Numbered from the stretch's first letter, positions 11,500-25,963 are shown. The stretch is 64,000 nucleotides of DNA from Abelmoschus esculentus (GCA_035048815.1 JAUCBN010000042.1:9176001-9240000), one strand, 5' to 3'. The notes: a model not told the origin generated them from the letters alone. Translations and numbers: made by a program.

Positions 11500-12042
11500 G
11501 GCATTGTTAATGTTGATGTTTTGAGGCTGTAAAATTCTTTGTTTCGGTTAGTATGCTTTGAGTTAGATCTGTGTAATATCTAAGAAATTTGAGTTGATAA
11601 ATTAAGCAAATGGGAAGTGTGGGCCTTAGTAACATGTGCATGATTCAGCGCTGCCTTGTCTTGCAAGGACAAGAGTTGAGGAAAATGGTGACCAACTTGG
11701 CATGGGGAGGGGATGTTAGAAAACAGTAATGCAATTCACGAGAAATTTATGACTTGTCGCATATCGTAACAAAGATCGAGATTAGCGTGTCATGACTGGA
11801 TTTCTCATGCTCTAAGGCTTAAACTATACATATTTTATAAATATTTAATATTTTTTATTAAAATAAATGTTTAAATTATAATATTTTTTTCTGAAATAAG
11901 TGTTTAATATATTTTTTAAAATATGTGCTTAAAATTTTGTTCGGTTAATGTTTTAAAGTAACAACGTTAAAAAATTATTTAAATTATAAATATGTGCTCA
12001 GACTATATACTTTTTTGACATAAATACCTAATAGTTTTTTTG
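11500..12042. other. 3' flank of the GPI-anchored protein gene
   Basis: Probably 3' untranslated sequence up to about 11600, then AT-rich DNA. A poorly conserved inverted relation exists between about 11820-12000 and 13010-13080 ('aactatatattttttaaa'-type strings), which may mark a worn AT-rich element that the hAT-like insertion entered. Confidence 0.3.
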
Positions 12043-12050
12043 GTTGAAAT

Positions 12051-12605
12051 TGAGGGTGAACAAAACTGGGTATCCAACCAATTTGAATATAATTAGTCTC
12101 GGTCCCGGTAACTATCGATTCCTAAAAATTGTTAGCAGTCTCGGTCCCACCGAGTTCTAAATTTTAAGAACCGGTCTTGTTACTGGTGGATACCAGTTTC
12201 AATATTGGGTACCCGATCAATTAGTTTATTCTTAAAATTTTGAGTAATGGGAGAATTTTTTTCAACCACCAATAATAATATTAAATAATAAAATTAGAAT
12301 ATTGTAGACTTGAAAATTAAAGTTTTAAAACTAGTCATACTTATTATAATATTCATACATAAAGAGCAAGTTTGATAAGAAAAAAAAAACAAAAAAAATA
12401 ATATCGAATATTTGGTATTAGTTTCGGTCCTACTGGTAACCACCGGGTACCGTGTCTACAAAATCAAGATCCATTCTCAGTTCCGATTATGACCGGGACC
12501 TAACTTTGGATCCAATCCCGGTCCCACCGAAACCAATACTAGATGAAAGTCTACCGGTTCATACCGAGTCTGGGACCGGGTAATTGGGTTTTTTGCCCAT
12601 CACTA
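12051..12605. mobile_element. Non-autonomous hAT element with 8-bp target duplication
   Basis: 555 bp flanked by a perfect 8-bp duplication GTTGAAAT (12043-12050 and 12606-12613). The ends match the plant hAT style: left TGAGGGTGAACAAAAC; right, read inwards, TAGTGATGGGCAAAAAAC. Sub-terminal zones carry repeated CGGTCCC/GGGACCG motifs on both strands around an AT-rich core. No transposase. Confidence 0.75.
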
Positions 12606-12613
12606 GTTGAAAT

Positions 12614-15600
12614 AAGTATCTAATATTTTATTTCGTTAGTATTTTAAGATAACATATTAAAAACATATTTTATTAATACACCTAACTTTCATACGTTATT
12701 AATTTATTTTAATACACGAACTATATATTTTATTTAACGTATATCTCGAAAAATCTAAAAGAATTTAAATTAAATAAATTTTTATATCAAAATATTTTTA
12801 ATATTGTATAAAATTTTGAATTCACGTTATATTAAAAAATTTTCTTCCGTATTATTTTGTTCAATGTGTAAAATGGTTTGATGTGAACTTTATTTTATCT
12901 TAATAGATTTTATTTTTCATACTAACCTTAGAAAATTAAAAGTTATAATTTCACATTAATATTAAAAGTAATAAATTTTTCAATAATCTAAAATAACTAT
13001 TCATGAAAAAGTTATATAGTTTGGACACTTATTTCAATAAAAAAATATTAAGCACCTATCTTTAAAAAATATATAGTTCCTAAATAACACAAATCATCGA
13101 TCTCTCTATTTTTATCATTTTTACGGCCTACCTTTTGACATGGTATTGATGTGCCCCTAGTATTCGGTATGTAAAAACATTATTGAAATTTCAATCAAGC
13201 AAGAAGTATTGATACGCAAGTAGCAATGCCAATTCGACCATTACAAATCGTCTTTTTCTTTACACAGGCATGTTGATATTGGGCCATTCGTACCGATATG
13301 TATAGCAATTTCTTTTGAAAAAGCAAAAAAAAAAAATTATTTTAGGTTTGTTTGACTTTTTGTTGAAGAATTTTAAAAATGGAGAATTAATATTTTGAAA
13401 TTCGGCTTTAAAAAAAATAGACTTCGTCATCGGTTATTTTATTATGTCGAATTATTAGAAAATGTCGGTACATCGCATGACGCAACAAAAAAAATATTCA
13501 GCATATTCAACGGTAATTCATGTAACGAGGAATGAATTAGAGGTGAAAAGGAATAAAACATTATCTTAATTAAATCTAAAACCGCAAGGAGTTCAAAGAA
13601 TCCAATTCTTCTAACTTGATTTCAAATCCAATTCATCACAATAGCGCTTCAATCTCCACGCAGTCCACCCGAACGAAACGAACAATATTTTTCTCTTCTC
13701 TAACTGTTGGAGAATTTTTCACACAAGACATATTTAGTTGATAGACCTTATATAGCATTCAAAAACCCTAATTCTAATTAAATTCAGATTTCTAAATATA
13801 TAATATATTTAGCCGAATATAATTAAATATGCAAAATATGATTCTAGTTTGATCATGTTTCTTTAGGGATATATATTTTAATAGTTTCTGATAATTACAA
13901 TAATTATCTAGTATTAAAAGATATACATAAACAAAATTATCTATAATTACAATAATCATAATAATTTTGATTTTTCTTATTTCGTGCACAATAAATTTGT
14001 ACACATGCTATCTAGTCGATATTTGTTTGTTTCAATCATAGAGTGTGACCCTTGTAGGTTTATCTAATGTTAATGGTAATATCTAAAATAATTCGAATAT
14101 TACAAGAAATGAGTGACATCTAACAATACATTTTATTGATATCTAAGTTATAGGAAATCGTGGTTCAACATGACTTTTTTGTGATCAACTATTTTTATGT
14201 ATTATATTCTTTTGTCTTTATATTTGGATCAAACATAAGTCATAAAATAGTCACATTTTTAGAGTCCATCTAATATTTTTTGATATCTTGAGTAGATAAT
14301 TATAAACGAATAATTATGATATCTTATATCAATTTATTTGAGTTTGGTCATGTATTTCCGGTCTTTATAGTGTAGTCAGTTACGAAACATGTTTTATTGT
14401 ATCAAAATATGCCACTTATAATGTTGAAATAATAATAATCATAAGTACGAGGATCATACATATAGTTACCGTTATGAGCAATGTTGTGACTATCACATAA
14501 TAATCCATAAAACATGCTCATTGTTTAGCATGTCATTCACTAACAAATATTTATGAATTGATTTTGACATCTTCATGTCATCAATCAACTATATATTCGT
14601 CTTAATATATTATTATTGTCCATACTTATAATAATACTCCACAAAGGACATTTAAGACTAACTATATTATCTTAAGGACTTTGTTATAATTATGTTTATT
14701 TATGAAAGCATAAAATAAGATTGAAATAATAATAATAATGACTTTATATTAATAAAACAAGATAAAATAGTACGTCTTTTATAATCATCACATGATTAAT
14801 CTTTGAACATACTCTAATAAGAATACTATAAAATCAAAATTTCATTTGAAAATAGGTTTGAGAGTCGATTACGGTTAGAAAAGGATTAACGCTCTACACC
14901 GCCAAAAAATTAGTACCTAGTCAGATATGGTTTGCCTTATTTGAAAATTTGCGAGTTTAAATTTAATTTGATTTAAGATTCGTTTAAAAAAAGAGAGTAA
15001 ATTTCAAAGACCTCATTATTTGATAATAAATGAAAGGATCCAATTGAAACAGGGAGATCTCAAATTGAAACTCTTAAATTGGGGAATTTTTAAACCCTAA
15101 TTAGGGTTTTAAGAATCTAATTGATTTAAAATTTGTTTAGTAACTTTTTTGAGATATATAAAAGTTTTAGGGTCTATTTTGAAAAGTGGATCAAACGCTG
15201 ACCCTTACCATGCATTTTACCCATTTCATATCGGTATTTAATCATTCTTTTAAGACATAATAGTCATTTTTTTATTTTTATCCGTTTCATCTATCATCTC
15301 TCTTATTTTCCTTTTTTTATTGTTTTACCTTAAATCTATTGCTCTCTAGTTTAGGCCATCATCATTTATGAGTTGTATTATAACCAATGCGAAGTATCCT
15401 TGATTTTATGAATTAAACCATCTACATTCTTCTTTTTTCGTCAGAACTACAAAGAAACCTTTCGAGTTCTTTGCACCATCTTGATTTCTGTCTCACTCTG
15501 ATTGAATTTGGGCTGGTTGGTATAGGTAAGTTGAAACTATTCATCTTTTACTTTGTGTTTGTGAGAAGAATAATTGTTTTTATCAGGGATAGTTTTGAGT

Positions 15601-16499
15601 ATTTAGGATAAGATCACAAGCATGAATTTTCTGTCACAGCTTTTTGATGATCTATTGTGATGATGTTGACGATGAGCAAACCGAACCGACATTGTGGTTG
15701 AAACAAACGAACAAAAAAACAGAACAAATTTTTTATAGAATGGGTTGAGGGTAATTCGTAGAAGGGGCAAATTCCTTATTTGAAAATCTTTCGGAATGGT
15801 ACAAGTTTGGGGTAGAATGCATTGGTTGGTAAACCAGACAAACTAAATTGGTATAACCTGTATGAGTATCAGACCTGATATATTAACCTAATCCATTAAC
15901 TAACCTGACCCATTAACCCGAACTAACATGACGATATAAATAATGATGTCAACGTTGACTTTTAAATGATGACAATATTGACACTTATTAGTGTCATCAA
16001 CGTTAGTCGTTAACTTTGACCTTTAATATTGAATTTTTAATCAACTTTAACTTAACCTTTTTCAATCTCATGAGTCTGTATTCGTAGCCTCTTTCGCCTA
16101 ATTCAAATCTAAAAGCCTAGTTTTGCTAGTTAAAACTTAATTTGTATTTAATAATCCTATGAAATTGAGTATAAGATCTAAAGTGATTTATATTTGTTTT
16201 AAACGATATCAACTTTGAGTTAAAAAATAATCATTGTTTTCACCTGTTCGATCTGATCTTGCATGTATATTGGGGCATTCTTATTATAATTTAGACACAC
16301 CCGAATATGAACGATGTTCTATCCAACATTATAACTTGGTCGATAAAGTTTTGTTCTTTTTTTTACTATATGTTTTATCTTCTGAATTGATTTACTACAT
16401 GCATGACTATTATCATGTGTTGTGACTTCATGTAAATTATGCTAGCGCGCATAATATAATAATTGTGTTATACCTAGATAATCAAAACTTTAGAATTGT
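12614..16499. other. AT-rich intergenic DNA
   Basis: No supported gene over almost 4 kb. It contains A/T-rich stretches, a poly-A run near 13326, and a short self-complementary patch near 15940-16020 ('caacgttgac' and 'gtcatcaacgtta'). Open frames here are short and resemble nothing I know. Confidence 0.5.
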
Positions 16500-19101
16500 G
16501 ATCCTCATATTTATTATGATAAATTATAATATGATTTTTTGAGAGAGTAATAAAACACTCTGAAACATTTACTCTAGTTGTTTTATTTTTCTTTAGTTCT
16601 TTATTTTTATTATCTCTCGAGTGTCTAGGAGTAGCCACTTTCGTGCTCAATAACTTTTCCGTCCTTGAAATCTTGAGGTCTTGTCCAAACCTTTGTCGAG
16701 CAAAAGTTATCGCAAGTCTGATTAATGGCTTACTTAGGCGTAGATCCAACTGAGTACCATCATGAGGCATCTAAGGTCTCATATTTTGGATGAATCAAAC
16801 TCTAAGAACATGATAAATGGTATAAGAGTGAGTTAAGGAGACTTATATTTGAACTTGATTGTAGTTGAAATCAAGCTAATTAGTGAGAAATGATTGAGAT
16901 GACACCAAAGAAGAAGACATTGGCAATGAATGAGGTAAGTAATACTCTCGATACATTAGATGAAATGGTTACTTTGGTTTATGATTATCTGGGAGAATTG
17001 TTTGAGTTCATTACATTGGTAAGGGAAAGGGTCGAAAAACTTGAAAAATTTAAAAAGGAGGCCAAAGAGACTCAATGCTTTCTAGAGTCCCGTCTTGACA
17101 AGTTGGAATCCATAAAGGATAGGGTCAAGGACAAGACACAATGTGTTCTCAACGAATTGAAGATAGTCTGAGGGAGTAATGTTTGTGAATCGAGGTGGAT
17201 GAGCTCAAAATGAGATACTCAGTTGCAAGACCATAATAAGTGAATATAGTGTACTTAAAACCTTCTTAAAAGAACATATACCCTGGGCAAGAATCACAGT
17301 GAATCGAAGAGATGCCCAAAGACTTTTGGAGCTCCTACCTGAAGTTGATGCATCCATAGTGCCTACGAAGAATGTGAAAACCAAAATAGAGTTATCTAGA
17401 CCCATATCCAAAGATAGTGACAAAGGTGGGACTATGTTCATACCCAAGAAGAAGGCGAGAAAAAGATTAAAGTGCTAATTCTATGATGATCCACATATGA
17501 TAAGAGGTTGTTCTGAGAAGAATCGACTTGCTACCATCGTGAAAGAAATAGATGATCCCTTAGAAGTAGCACGACTTGGCGTTGTTGTATATTCCAGCAA
17601 GCCAAGTGAGAACCATATAGCAACTATAAGTGTCATAGTGGTCGAGCAAAGGCCGAGACCCGATACAATAGCCAATAACAAAACCTTCAGATCGAGGGTA
17701 GATAGGAAGCAATTATGGTGCTACCATTGTAAGGGGCTACACACATTGCTAGAATATTCGATTAATTCTAGCAAGGCGAGTGATGATCAAAAGCAAAATG
17801 AGTAAACCATGTCCAAGAAGTTTACCGAGGTTTTTACCGAAGGTGTTCAAGGGAATAACACTTCTTTAGAGATCCAAAAAGGGTCTAAAGAGGTTAAACC
17901 GTTGAGGGACATTGCAAGCGTGGAGACACAATCTGTGCGCAAGGTGGTAAAGAAGTTTAGGACTTTGGATAAAAAGTTCCAACGCAATAAAAGGCAGTGA
18001 ACTTCGAGGAAGAAGCGCCAATACAAGAAGAGACTCCAAACTTCAAGTCATTGGATGTAAATAAGAGCAATGAACTTCGTATAAGGGTCGATGTAAAATT
18101 GTGCAAGAATTTATGGCGGAAGTTTTGATGCAAAGAGGGACAAACTTCAAGGATAAAGAAGGGATGACCCATTTTAGAGTAAATATAATCAAAAAGAAGA
18201 TACATCTTAAATACATTTATAGTGTTTTGGATTTTGATTTGCCATTATTCAAGAGTGTAGGTCGAGTAAGACCTAACTTTTATTATGGAGAAGACAAAGT
18301 ATGTAAATGAAGTTATGAGTCAACCAGATGTATTGACGAGTCTAAGAGTTCGTTCGGCGTTTAACGTAGTGACACCTAAGATTTTACTATGAGGTCAAGA
18401 GTGTCCGAGTCTAGGCAAATCAAGATTGGTAGAAAAAAGCTCTTACAATCAAGATGTATCTAAGGTTACTAGCACGTGATATCACTTGCCAAAAGGAGTT
18501 AAAATGAAGTTAATATGAGGTACACAAGCAAGACGAGCCAAAAGACATCAAGATGATATAAAAAATAATGCAGATGATCAATGTAGTCGGTGGAAACAAG
18601 AGTCGAGGCCTTCAGTTCTTATGAAGGAACCGCATCAAGTTGAGGCAAAAGTAGTAGTATCTAAGGTAGATCAACCCAGATTGTTTTAGTGGAGTGACGC
18701 GAGTGTCGCTAAGTTTGATGGAGGAGAATATCATGTCCCACATATTTGGTTTCATGAAAGTCATATATAAGTCCGACATAGAAGTTGCATCAGATAAGAA
18801 TAAGAGATAGATAATCTTTTCATATCACAAGAGATCAACTATGCAAGAAAATTTTCTTATCAAATGATTTAATTAAATAAGGATAAAGTTTCCTTAGATA
18901 TGTAATTTTGTATTAAATAAGATTAGATAAAGTTTCCTTACCCACGTTGGTAGTCATCTAACTCATTCATCTATTTCTCTTTTTTGAGAAGATTAATAAA
19001 ACTCCTTGAGCTATTTACTCTAGTTTACTTCTTCTTTATTTTGTTCTTAGTTTTTGTTGCCTCTTGAGAGGCGAGGAGTAGCTACCCTAGTGCTTTCTTA
19101 A
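16500..19101 (+). mobile_element. Old gag-only Ty3-type LTR element remnant, left part
   Basis: Sequence around 16530-16700 (end of a left LTR) is repeated at about 18970-19100 and continues at 32956-33145. The shared landmarks are 'atttactctagtt', 'ggagtagc' and 'cttgaggtcttgtc'. A primer-site-like TGGTATAAGAG at 16818 follows the left LTR. Between lies only a broken gag. The right LTR is split at 19097-19101 by the Tekay-type element, which left the duplication CTTAA. Much of the left LTR is lost or unrecognisable. Confidence 0.55.
16890..18310 (+). pseudogene. Degenerate Ty3-type gag
   Basis: Broken by several stops and frame changes. The first segment (16890-17171) is charged and coiled-coil-like (LRERVEKLEKF-type heptads). 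Later pieces include a decayed zinc-knuckle-like CFYDDPHMIRGC, followed by a basic stretch as in plant Ty3 gag proteins. No protease, reverse transcriptase or integrase follows before the next LTR, so the element was gag-only before decay or lost pol by deletion. Confidence 0.4.
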
Positions 19102-19290
19102 TATCACGACTCGGGTTTTAGAAACTCAGTGTCAGGTTAACCTGAGGTTGTGAAACTCATATTTGGACCTTGAAAATCTTATTAAGCTTAAGAGTTAGTT
19201 AGGTTTGGGTTTGGATGATGACTTAAAGGGTGTTTTGGTAAATGATTAGTGGATAAAGTTTTGTTTTTAAGGCTTCTGTTAGATGGTCGT
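19102..19290 (+). repeat. 5' LTR remnant of the Tekay-type element
   Basis: Aligns with 30758-30910: 'gtcaggttaacctg' against 'gtcgggttaacccg', and the shared phrase 'gtgttttggtaaatg'. The homology fades after about 190 bp. The first dinucleotide TG has become TA. Confidence 0.6.
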
Positions 19291-19879
19291 TCATCTTCAA
19301 TTTTTGATAAGTCCTAAAGCCTCTAGGCAAATCTGGTGAATCTATAAAAAAAAGTTCGTTCGTTTATCTAGATCTAACAAGAAAGCCTTTGAATTTTTGG
19401 ATTCTAAAAACTGAAGGAGGTGATTTTTATTTGATTTTTTAAAATGGAAAAAAGGGATTTGATTTCTAGTGGCGGATGACACAATGTTTTTTTGGGTATG
19501 GCGAAGTCTGGGTTTTCCAGAAGAACACATGAGTGTTCAAATTTCTTTTTCCTGAGCTTAATGAAGAACATGCGAGAGGATTTGGATTTCTCAAACGTTT
19601 TCGGTTTAAAAAAATAAAGAAAAATGAGATAACTTTAATTTTAATTTTCTTTTATAATATTTTAAAATATTAAAATGGGTTATAACAATCGTTAAACCCA
19701 TCCGTGTCACCCTATTCATTCCCACAATTCATGTTTCTTTTTATTTTATTTTATTGTGGTCATTATTTTTAAATCAATCCATTTTTCTTTTTTATTTATC
19801 CTTTTGATTTAATTTTAATATTAATATTAATATTAGTCATTAAAATGGGTAAAGTATGTAACATTAGCCTCCTTTTGGT

Positions 19880-21335
19880 TTTAATTTTGTCTTAAAATTT
19901 GGGTTGTCTTTTAATTTTGTCTAAGTTTGGATAATAAATTTTTATTTTTGACACTCTAACTATTTATTTTTCATTATGGTCATCGTTCTTAAAAATAATT
20001 CTTATTTCTTTTAATTCAACTCTTGAATTTTGTTTCTAGTTTAATTTTTTTTTCTAATTTAAATTAATCATGACTGCAATAATATTTTCTTTTTTTTAGT
20101 CTTTTAGTTTTTATTTTAATTTGGTCCATGTACATATTCTTTTTTTATTTTTTTATAATTTTTATATCGTGTCTTCTAAATTTGATCTTTGTATATAGTT
20201 TATGCATACTTCATTTTAATATTGTGTTGTTAATTTTATTTTCTTTGTTTGCACGCATATGTACACATTTTATTGAAGTTCTCTATGGCACATCATTTTT
20301 AGGTCATGTATGTCTTTTTAAAATTATGTATGTCTTAATATTATTTTTTTCATATTCAATTTGCTAAATTTTGCATGTGCACTGTACATTTTCATGTCAT
20401 ATATTTGGAATCAAGTTTTCGTTTTTATTTTCTACATTTGCCCAATTTGCTTAATATTGCATGCAGAATTTTAATTGATTAATGCAATGCTTTCGTTATA
20501 CAAAATAAATGGGGCTAGCACCAATTGAAGTGGTGGTAGTTGAACACTTATTTTTGAATATAAAATCCTTTTAAATTTACTCTAATTTAGAAACAAATTT
20601 TAAATTAAATCTCACTTTAATCTATAGAATTTAATATAAAAAAAATATAATTCTAAAAATATCAATATTGGACGATTCAAAAATACGAACACCATTTTTA
20701 TCGGAATAAACTCTTGAACCCTTGTTTTAATCAAATCTATATTTTTACGATGTTCGATTTACCTTAATGATTAACGACGACTCCAATTATTTTCTAAACC
20801 CTTCCCAACCGTTTTCCCACTCATTTTTAAAATCATTTCTAAACTATCAACCTTTTTCCAGTTGATTTTAATATTTATTCAACATATTTTCTGTTTGTTT
20901 TTCATTTTCTTAATTTACTAAACTATTTTTAATCTCTAGCTTCACATTTTTAAACTATTCACCAAAATACCAATCTCCTTCGCCCCAAATAATTTTAAAA
21001 ATTCATTTTTCTTTAAACTTTTATTCTCCAAATTCTTTTTTAAAAATTATTTTCTAAATAATTTCAAAATATTTTTAATTGTTTTTAACTTATTTTTACC
21101 ATATTTTTAATCCCTCCCCTGTTAAGGGTTTATTTTTCAAAAAATCATTTTTAGTGACCCCTTTTTTAAGTGGTTTGTCTTATACGAGATTTTCATAGAT
21201 CTAAAGGTTTCTTGAGGAAAAAATAAAACTTAAAATAAAATATATATAGAAAGAAAAACACAAAAAAAGAAAGAAAAAAACAAGCATCAAGGATGTTTTT
21301 TGTGGTCACTAGAATTTACTCGAAGGGTGATTACC
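19880..21335 (+). repeat. Left LTR of the Tat/Ogre-like element (approximate)
   Basis: Shares many phrases with 28860-30230 in the same order: 'ttcattatggtcatc', 'ccatgtacatattc', 'cacgcatatgtacaca', 'gcgac/acgactccaatt' and 'tggtcacta'. Many substitutions and indels separate the two, so it is old. Confidence 0.6.
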
Positions 21336-21496
21336 AGCGGGATCGTATCTTCACTTGCATTCATTTTTGCATTCATGCATTTCATAACACTCATTCATTA
21401 ATAAAACGAGAAAATTAATTTTGGTCAATATCATAACAGTATTTTCAAACCGCAACCATTACAAACTCATACAACACTAGTTCTCAATCAAGAGCT

Positions 21497-22960
21497 ATGG
21501 ATGAGAGATAAGCCAGTGTTGAGAAGTCATAAAAGGACATCGAGGATCGTTTGAGTAATATTGAGGCAAAGATTTAAAATTCCCAAAATGAAACCATTTC
21601 TCAACTCATTGCTTTGTTTGGAAAGCTTGACCATGGGAAGGCCAAGGTTCCTGATGACCATTATAATATGAAAGACCTAGGTGGCAACACTTGTCATACT
21701 AAGGCTCAATCCGAGGAATCAGTTTTGAAAGGTGTTCATATTGTCAGGGTATCTTTTAACAATACAGTTGATGTGGGTCAAGGTTACGAGAATAATTACA
21801 ATGTTGAAGTCCCAGATTTGGAATTGATGAACTAGGTTGAAATAAGGTTGAGGAAAGAATTCAAGAAGTTTGAAGATCAACACCTCCAAGTAGAAGGGAA
21901 AGTCAGACTTGATCATCCTGTCAAAATTTAAAGTGCCGAATTTTAAGAAGTATGACGAGATCACTCGTCTTTTAGCTTATTTAACTATGTATTGTCGTAA
22001 GATGGATGTACACTTGAGAAACAAAATGCTTTTTATCCAATGCTTTCAAGATAGCTTTATCGGGGCAACTGCCTGTTGGTATACTTAGCTAAGTATGGCT
22101 AATGTGAAGTCATGAAATAACTTGTCTAAAATATTTAGTGAACAATACAACATGTGAAGGACATGGTACCTAATAGAATCGTGCTACAAGGATTAACTCA
22201 AAGGCAAGACGAGACATTAGATAATACACCCAGAGATGGAGAGATATTGTGGCTTAAGTCCAGCTAGCTATTTTGGAAAGTGAGCTTACTCGTTTATTTG
22301 TGGATTCTCTTTAAGATCCTATATATAAGAAGATGATTACTAATGTGTCTTTGGGGTTCACCGAATTCATGAATACGATTGAATCTATTGAGTCCGTTTT
22401 CAAAAATAGCAAGTTGAAGTCCGGGAAAGCCTACAAAGTACCCGAAGAAGAGGGACAATAAGGCGAGTCAGGTGAGTACTCACAAGCTCAACAATCTATT
22501 TATTGCACCAAAGTAAACAAATATAAGTTCTCAAGGATTTAGTAAAAGGGACACTAGGAAGGAAGAAGTTTTCACCCCTCTTTCATTGACTTATAGTGAG
22601 TTATATCTCAAGCTTTTCGAGGCAGATCTAGTTTTTATCTATCATATTACCCTAATACAACCTTTTTACCCATCATGGTACAACCCTAAGGTTAAGTGTC
22701 AATATCATGCGGGGATCGTCAGGCATTACACCAATGATTACAAGGCATTTAAGTGAATGGTTCAAAACTTAATAAATACCGGGGTCATCCTGTTCGAAAA
22801 TCCATATGTGATGAAAAATCCGTTTTCAAACCATGGCAAAGCCTAGAGAGTGGATTTCTCAAAAGGGTTAAAGATCGAGAAGTCAAATCAACCCAATTGT
22901 TAGCAACCTTTCATGTATCTCATTTCTCTTTTCTCAAATGTTTGTTTGCGTTTTTGCCTT
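21497..22960 (+). pseudogene. Tat/Ogre-type gag remnant
   Basis: ATG at 21497 opens a frame soon broken by stops. Across frames I read KFKVPNFKKYD, LTMYCRKMDVHLRNKML, FIQCFQDSFIGATACWYT, then a region like TPLSLTYSELYLKLFEADLV and FYPSWYNPKVKCQYHAGIV ending in FK. These are the capsid-like core and the following conserved block of Tat/Ogre gag proteins. About 1.45 kb long with at least six disruptions. No aspartic protease motif follows. Confidence 0.65.
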
Positions 22961-22969
22961 TGCACTTTT

Positions 22970-24838
22970 AGTTTTTCCTTTGTACATTTTAATCAACCTT
23001 GCTACTTTTGACACGAAAGTAATGATGACTTTTCTGTAAAAAAAAAGCAATCTATCATGTTTTTCATTTCAAAGAAGAGATTCATTTCTTAAAAAAATAT
23101 ACCTTTACCCCTTATCACTGCTTTGGATGTCCTTGTATATTCAATGTTTTTGTGTCTTTGATTCAGACGCACACACTCAACAAGAAAAATTAGTTAATCG
23201 GATATTGTGATCATGAGAAAGTAGAATTTTGTCCTCATCCTGTTTTTGTAAAAAAAACGTGAAAAGTAAGACTACTAATCCTTCGATAATGTTCAATAAT
23301 AACAATCTCAATCGAAAATCATTCTTCTCGAGTGTGAGAATTTCAAAAGGTAAAAACTATTAAAGAAAACGAAGAAAAAAATGAAAAGATATCGAATGAA
23401 CGAACAATTCAATAAGTCTTAGAGCATTCTGATGGAGCTATGGGTGAATAATGAATCTAATAAGGAGCTAGGGCTACTCTTTGAAGACACTGACACCTTA
23501 ATACATTAATGATGAATTGAAAACAAAAGTACACTTAAACTTGGAATTCTCAGGCTAAAAGAGATAATTATGAGAACTAGAAGAATTAGTTTTTGAATGG
23601 ACCGAGAAAGTACGGTAATCATGAGGAAGAACCAAGCGAATTGAATAGAATTTTGATACTAGAAATATCGTCACAATATTCCAAGGCAAAACATTAATCA
23701 CCAAGTGTTAAGTTTGATACACTTTTGCATTCGATATCCAAGGATTTTATTCCTTTTTTCTTTTCTAAACTATGAGTTTTCGATCTTTGAATATTTTTCA
23801 TAAAGGCTTCATGCATTAAAATATCGATCGACAAACTATTTTTGTTGAAAAATCTCTTCCATTTAAAATTATTTGTTAAATACAAGGCTATTGATACAAA
23901 TTATCATATTTGATTAAGACCAAAAAGTGGAGTCAATCGAGCATGTAAGATCTCTCTTGAAAGAAAAAGGTCATTTTGTCTTCCGAATCCAAAGAGACAT
24001 ATGCTTGAGCTTATTAATGAAGAAGTCCAACTCTTTTGAACGAAGTAAGGGAAACAAAATTTTTGGGGCAGAAAAACAACCATTTAGCTTATCGGTAAGA
24101 GTTCCCTTAAGATAGAGTTTGATCAAGATTAATCCATAACGGGAATTTTAAAAGAAATGCTTTGATTAAGTATAACATATTTCTAGAAGTTAGATCCAAA
24201 CAATTTTTGGGACAAGATCAATAATAAGGTTTCACATGTAATGCGTCATTTTAGAATTTTGCACTAGATGCTTATTATCTTTGGGGTAAGCGTTCACACT
24301 AGCTTCAAGATTGCTCAATAGTTGTTAAACCTAAGCCAAGTAACAACAATATACGATTTTGAATTTCTAACACTCCATTTTCGACCGACTGTGGACCAAA
24401 ATATACTTTCAAGAAGAATATTTAGTGACATTAAAATTCGAAGTATCCAAGGATGATCAAAATTTTGGGGATTATCCTCAAAAGAAAAAAGATGTTCATG
24501 CATTATTTCTAGGCATCTCTAAGATTAGGGACACTAACACATTCATTCATGCATCACTGATAGTTAGACTTCCATAAGATTAGGGGAATGAGTTCATGTA
24601 TTCATTTATGCATAAATCTTATCATTTTAACCCTTTTTTTATGGGTACTTGAAGATAACAAAAACTTTACAATTTGTTACTCAAGAAAATCCTTTTTTAG
24701 AATTTGGTCCACAAAATTTTAAAAAGTGGAACACTACAATGAATCAAGAGTCTCATGAAAAGCTCATTCAAAAAAATGAATTTATCATATCACAACCCTC
24801 GGTTCATGTTTTTATTTTAAAATTATAGTGTTAAATAA
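22970..24838. other. Non-coding internal region of the Tat/Ogre-like element
   Basis: Starts with a T-rich stretch resembling a gag 3' border and has no RT, RNase H or integrase motif in any frame. A phrase 'tgggacaagatcaataat' near 24209 recurs as 'tgggacaagtttcaataat' near 28895, next to the right LTR, which suggests internal rearrangement. Confidence 0.45.
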
Positions 24839-25963
24839 CAATACATCGACAATCTCTAGAGTTTGAAATCTTTTTGACTTATCACTAAGGCGATCAATGC
24901 ATGGTGAACCATATTATCAGTAAATCATTTAGTGTTTAAACTTTTCTAGCCATCAGTAAGATAATCGGTGAATGATAAGTTAGTTCGTCCTTAAATTATT
25001 TAGAGTTTGACTCTTTTTTTCCTAATACTAGTAAGGTGATCAGTGCATGATGAATCGAACCGTCAGTAAATCCTTCTGTGTTTGACCTTTTTCTAGCCAT
25101 TTGTAAGACAAACAGAGCATGGTGAACTGAATCATCTAAAAATCTTTCAATGTTGGACTCCTTTTTTCTGGACACTAATAAGGGGATCAATGCATAGTGA
25201 ATTGAATCATTAGTAAATCCTTCATTGTTTGACCTCTTCTAGTCATCAATAAAACAATCAGTGCATGATAAGCTAGTTCGTACGTAAATCTTTAAGTGTC
25301 GGACTCTTTTTTTGGGGGGGAAACCAGTAATGTAATAAGTGTATGGTGAATCAGACTGTTAGTAAATCCTTAAATGCTTAACCTTTTCTAGTCATCAGTA
25401 AGACAATAGATGTACGGTGAGCTAGTTCATTCGTAAATCCTTTAGTGTTGGACTCTTTTTTTTCAGAACACTAAGAAGGCGATTAGTGCATGGTGAATCT
25501 GAAAATCAATAAATAGTTTAGTGTTTAACCTTTTCTAGTCATCAGTAAGACAATGGTGCATGGTGATTAATTTATCCGTAAATCCTTCAATGCTAGACTC
25601 TATATTTTCAGGACACCAATAAGACGATCAGTATATGATAAATGGGATCGTCAATAAATCCTTTAGTGTTTGACCTCTTGTAGCCATCAGTAAGACAATC
25701 AAAGCATGGCGAGCTAGACTATCCATAAATCCCTCGGTGTTGGACACTTTTTTTAGGATATCATTAAGATGATCAATGCGTGATGAACAGACTTGTCAGT
25801 AAATCCTTCAGTCTTTGACCATTTCTAGCCATTAGTAAGGTAATTTGTGTATGGTGAGCTAAATTGTCTATAAATCCCTTAATGTTGGACTCCTTTTTTT
25901 TGGGACAATAGTAAGGCGATCACTTCATGGTGAATTAACTTTTCAGTAAATCCTTTAGTTTAA
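24839..25963 (+). repeat. Tandem-repeat array, part 1 (74-bp monomers in dimers)
   Basis: About 15 diverged monomers of roughly 74 bp. Two variants alternate, so the true period is near 149 bp: one has 'atggtgaatcg..cagtaaatcc..gtttgacc', the other 'tagccatcagtaagacaatc..atggtgagctag..ttggactc'. The array lies between gag and the 3' LTR of the Tat/Ogre-like element. Confidence 0.85.

Noticed and set aside
13792..14004. 70-codon minus-strand frame
   Set aside because: Isoleucine/tyrosine/lysine-rich, as expected from AT-rich DNA; no start context or homology.
19342..20367. Short frames rich in F, I and L between 19.3 and 20.4 kb
   Set aside because: Translation of T-rich LTR DNA, not membrane proteins.
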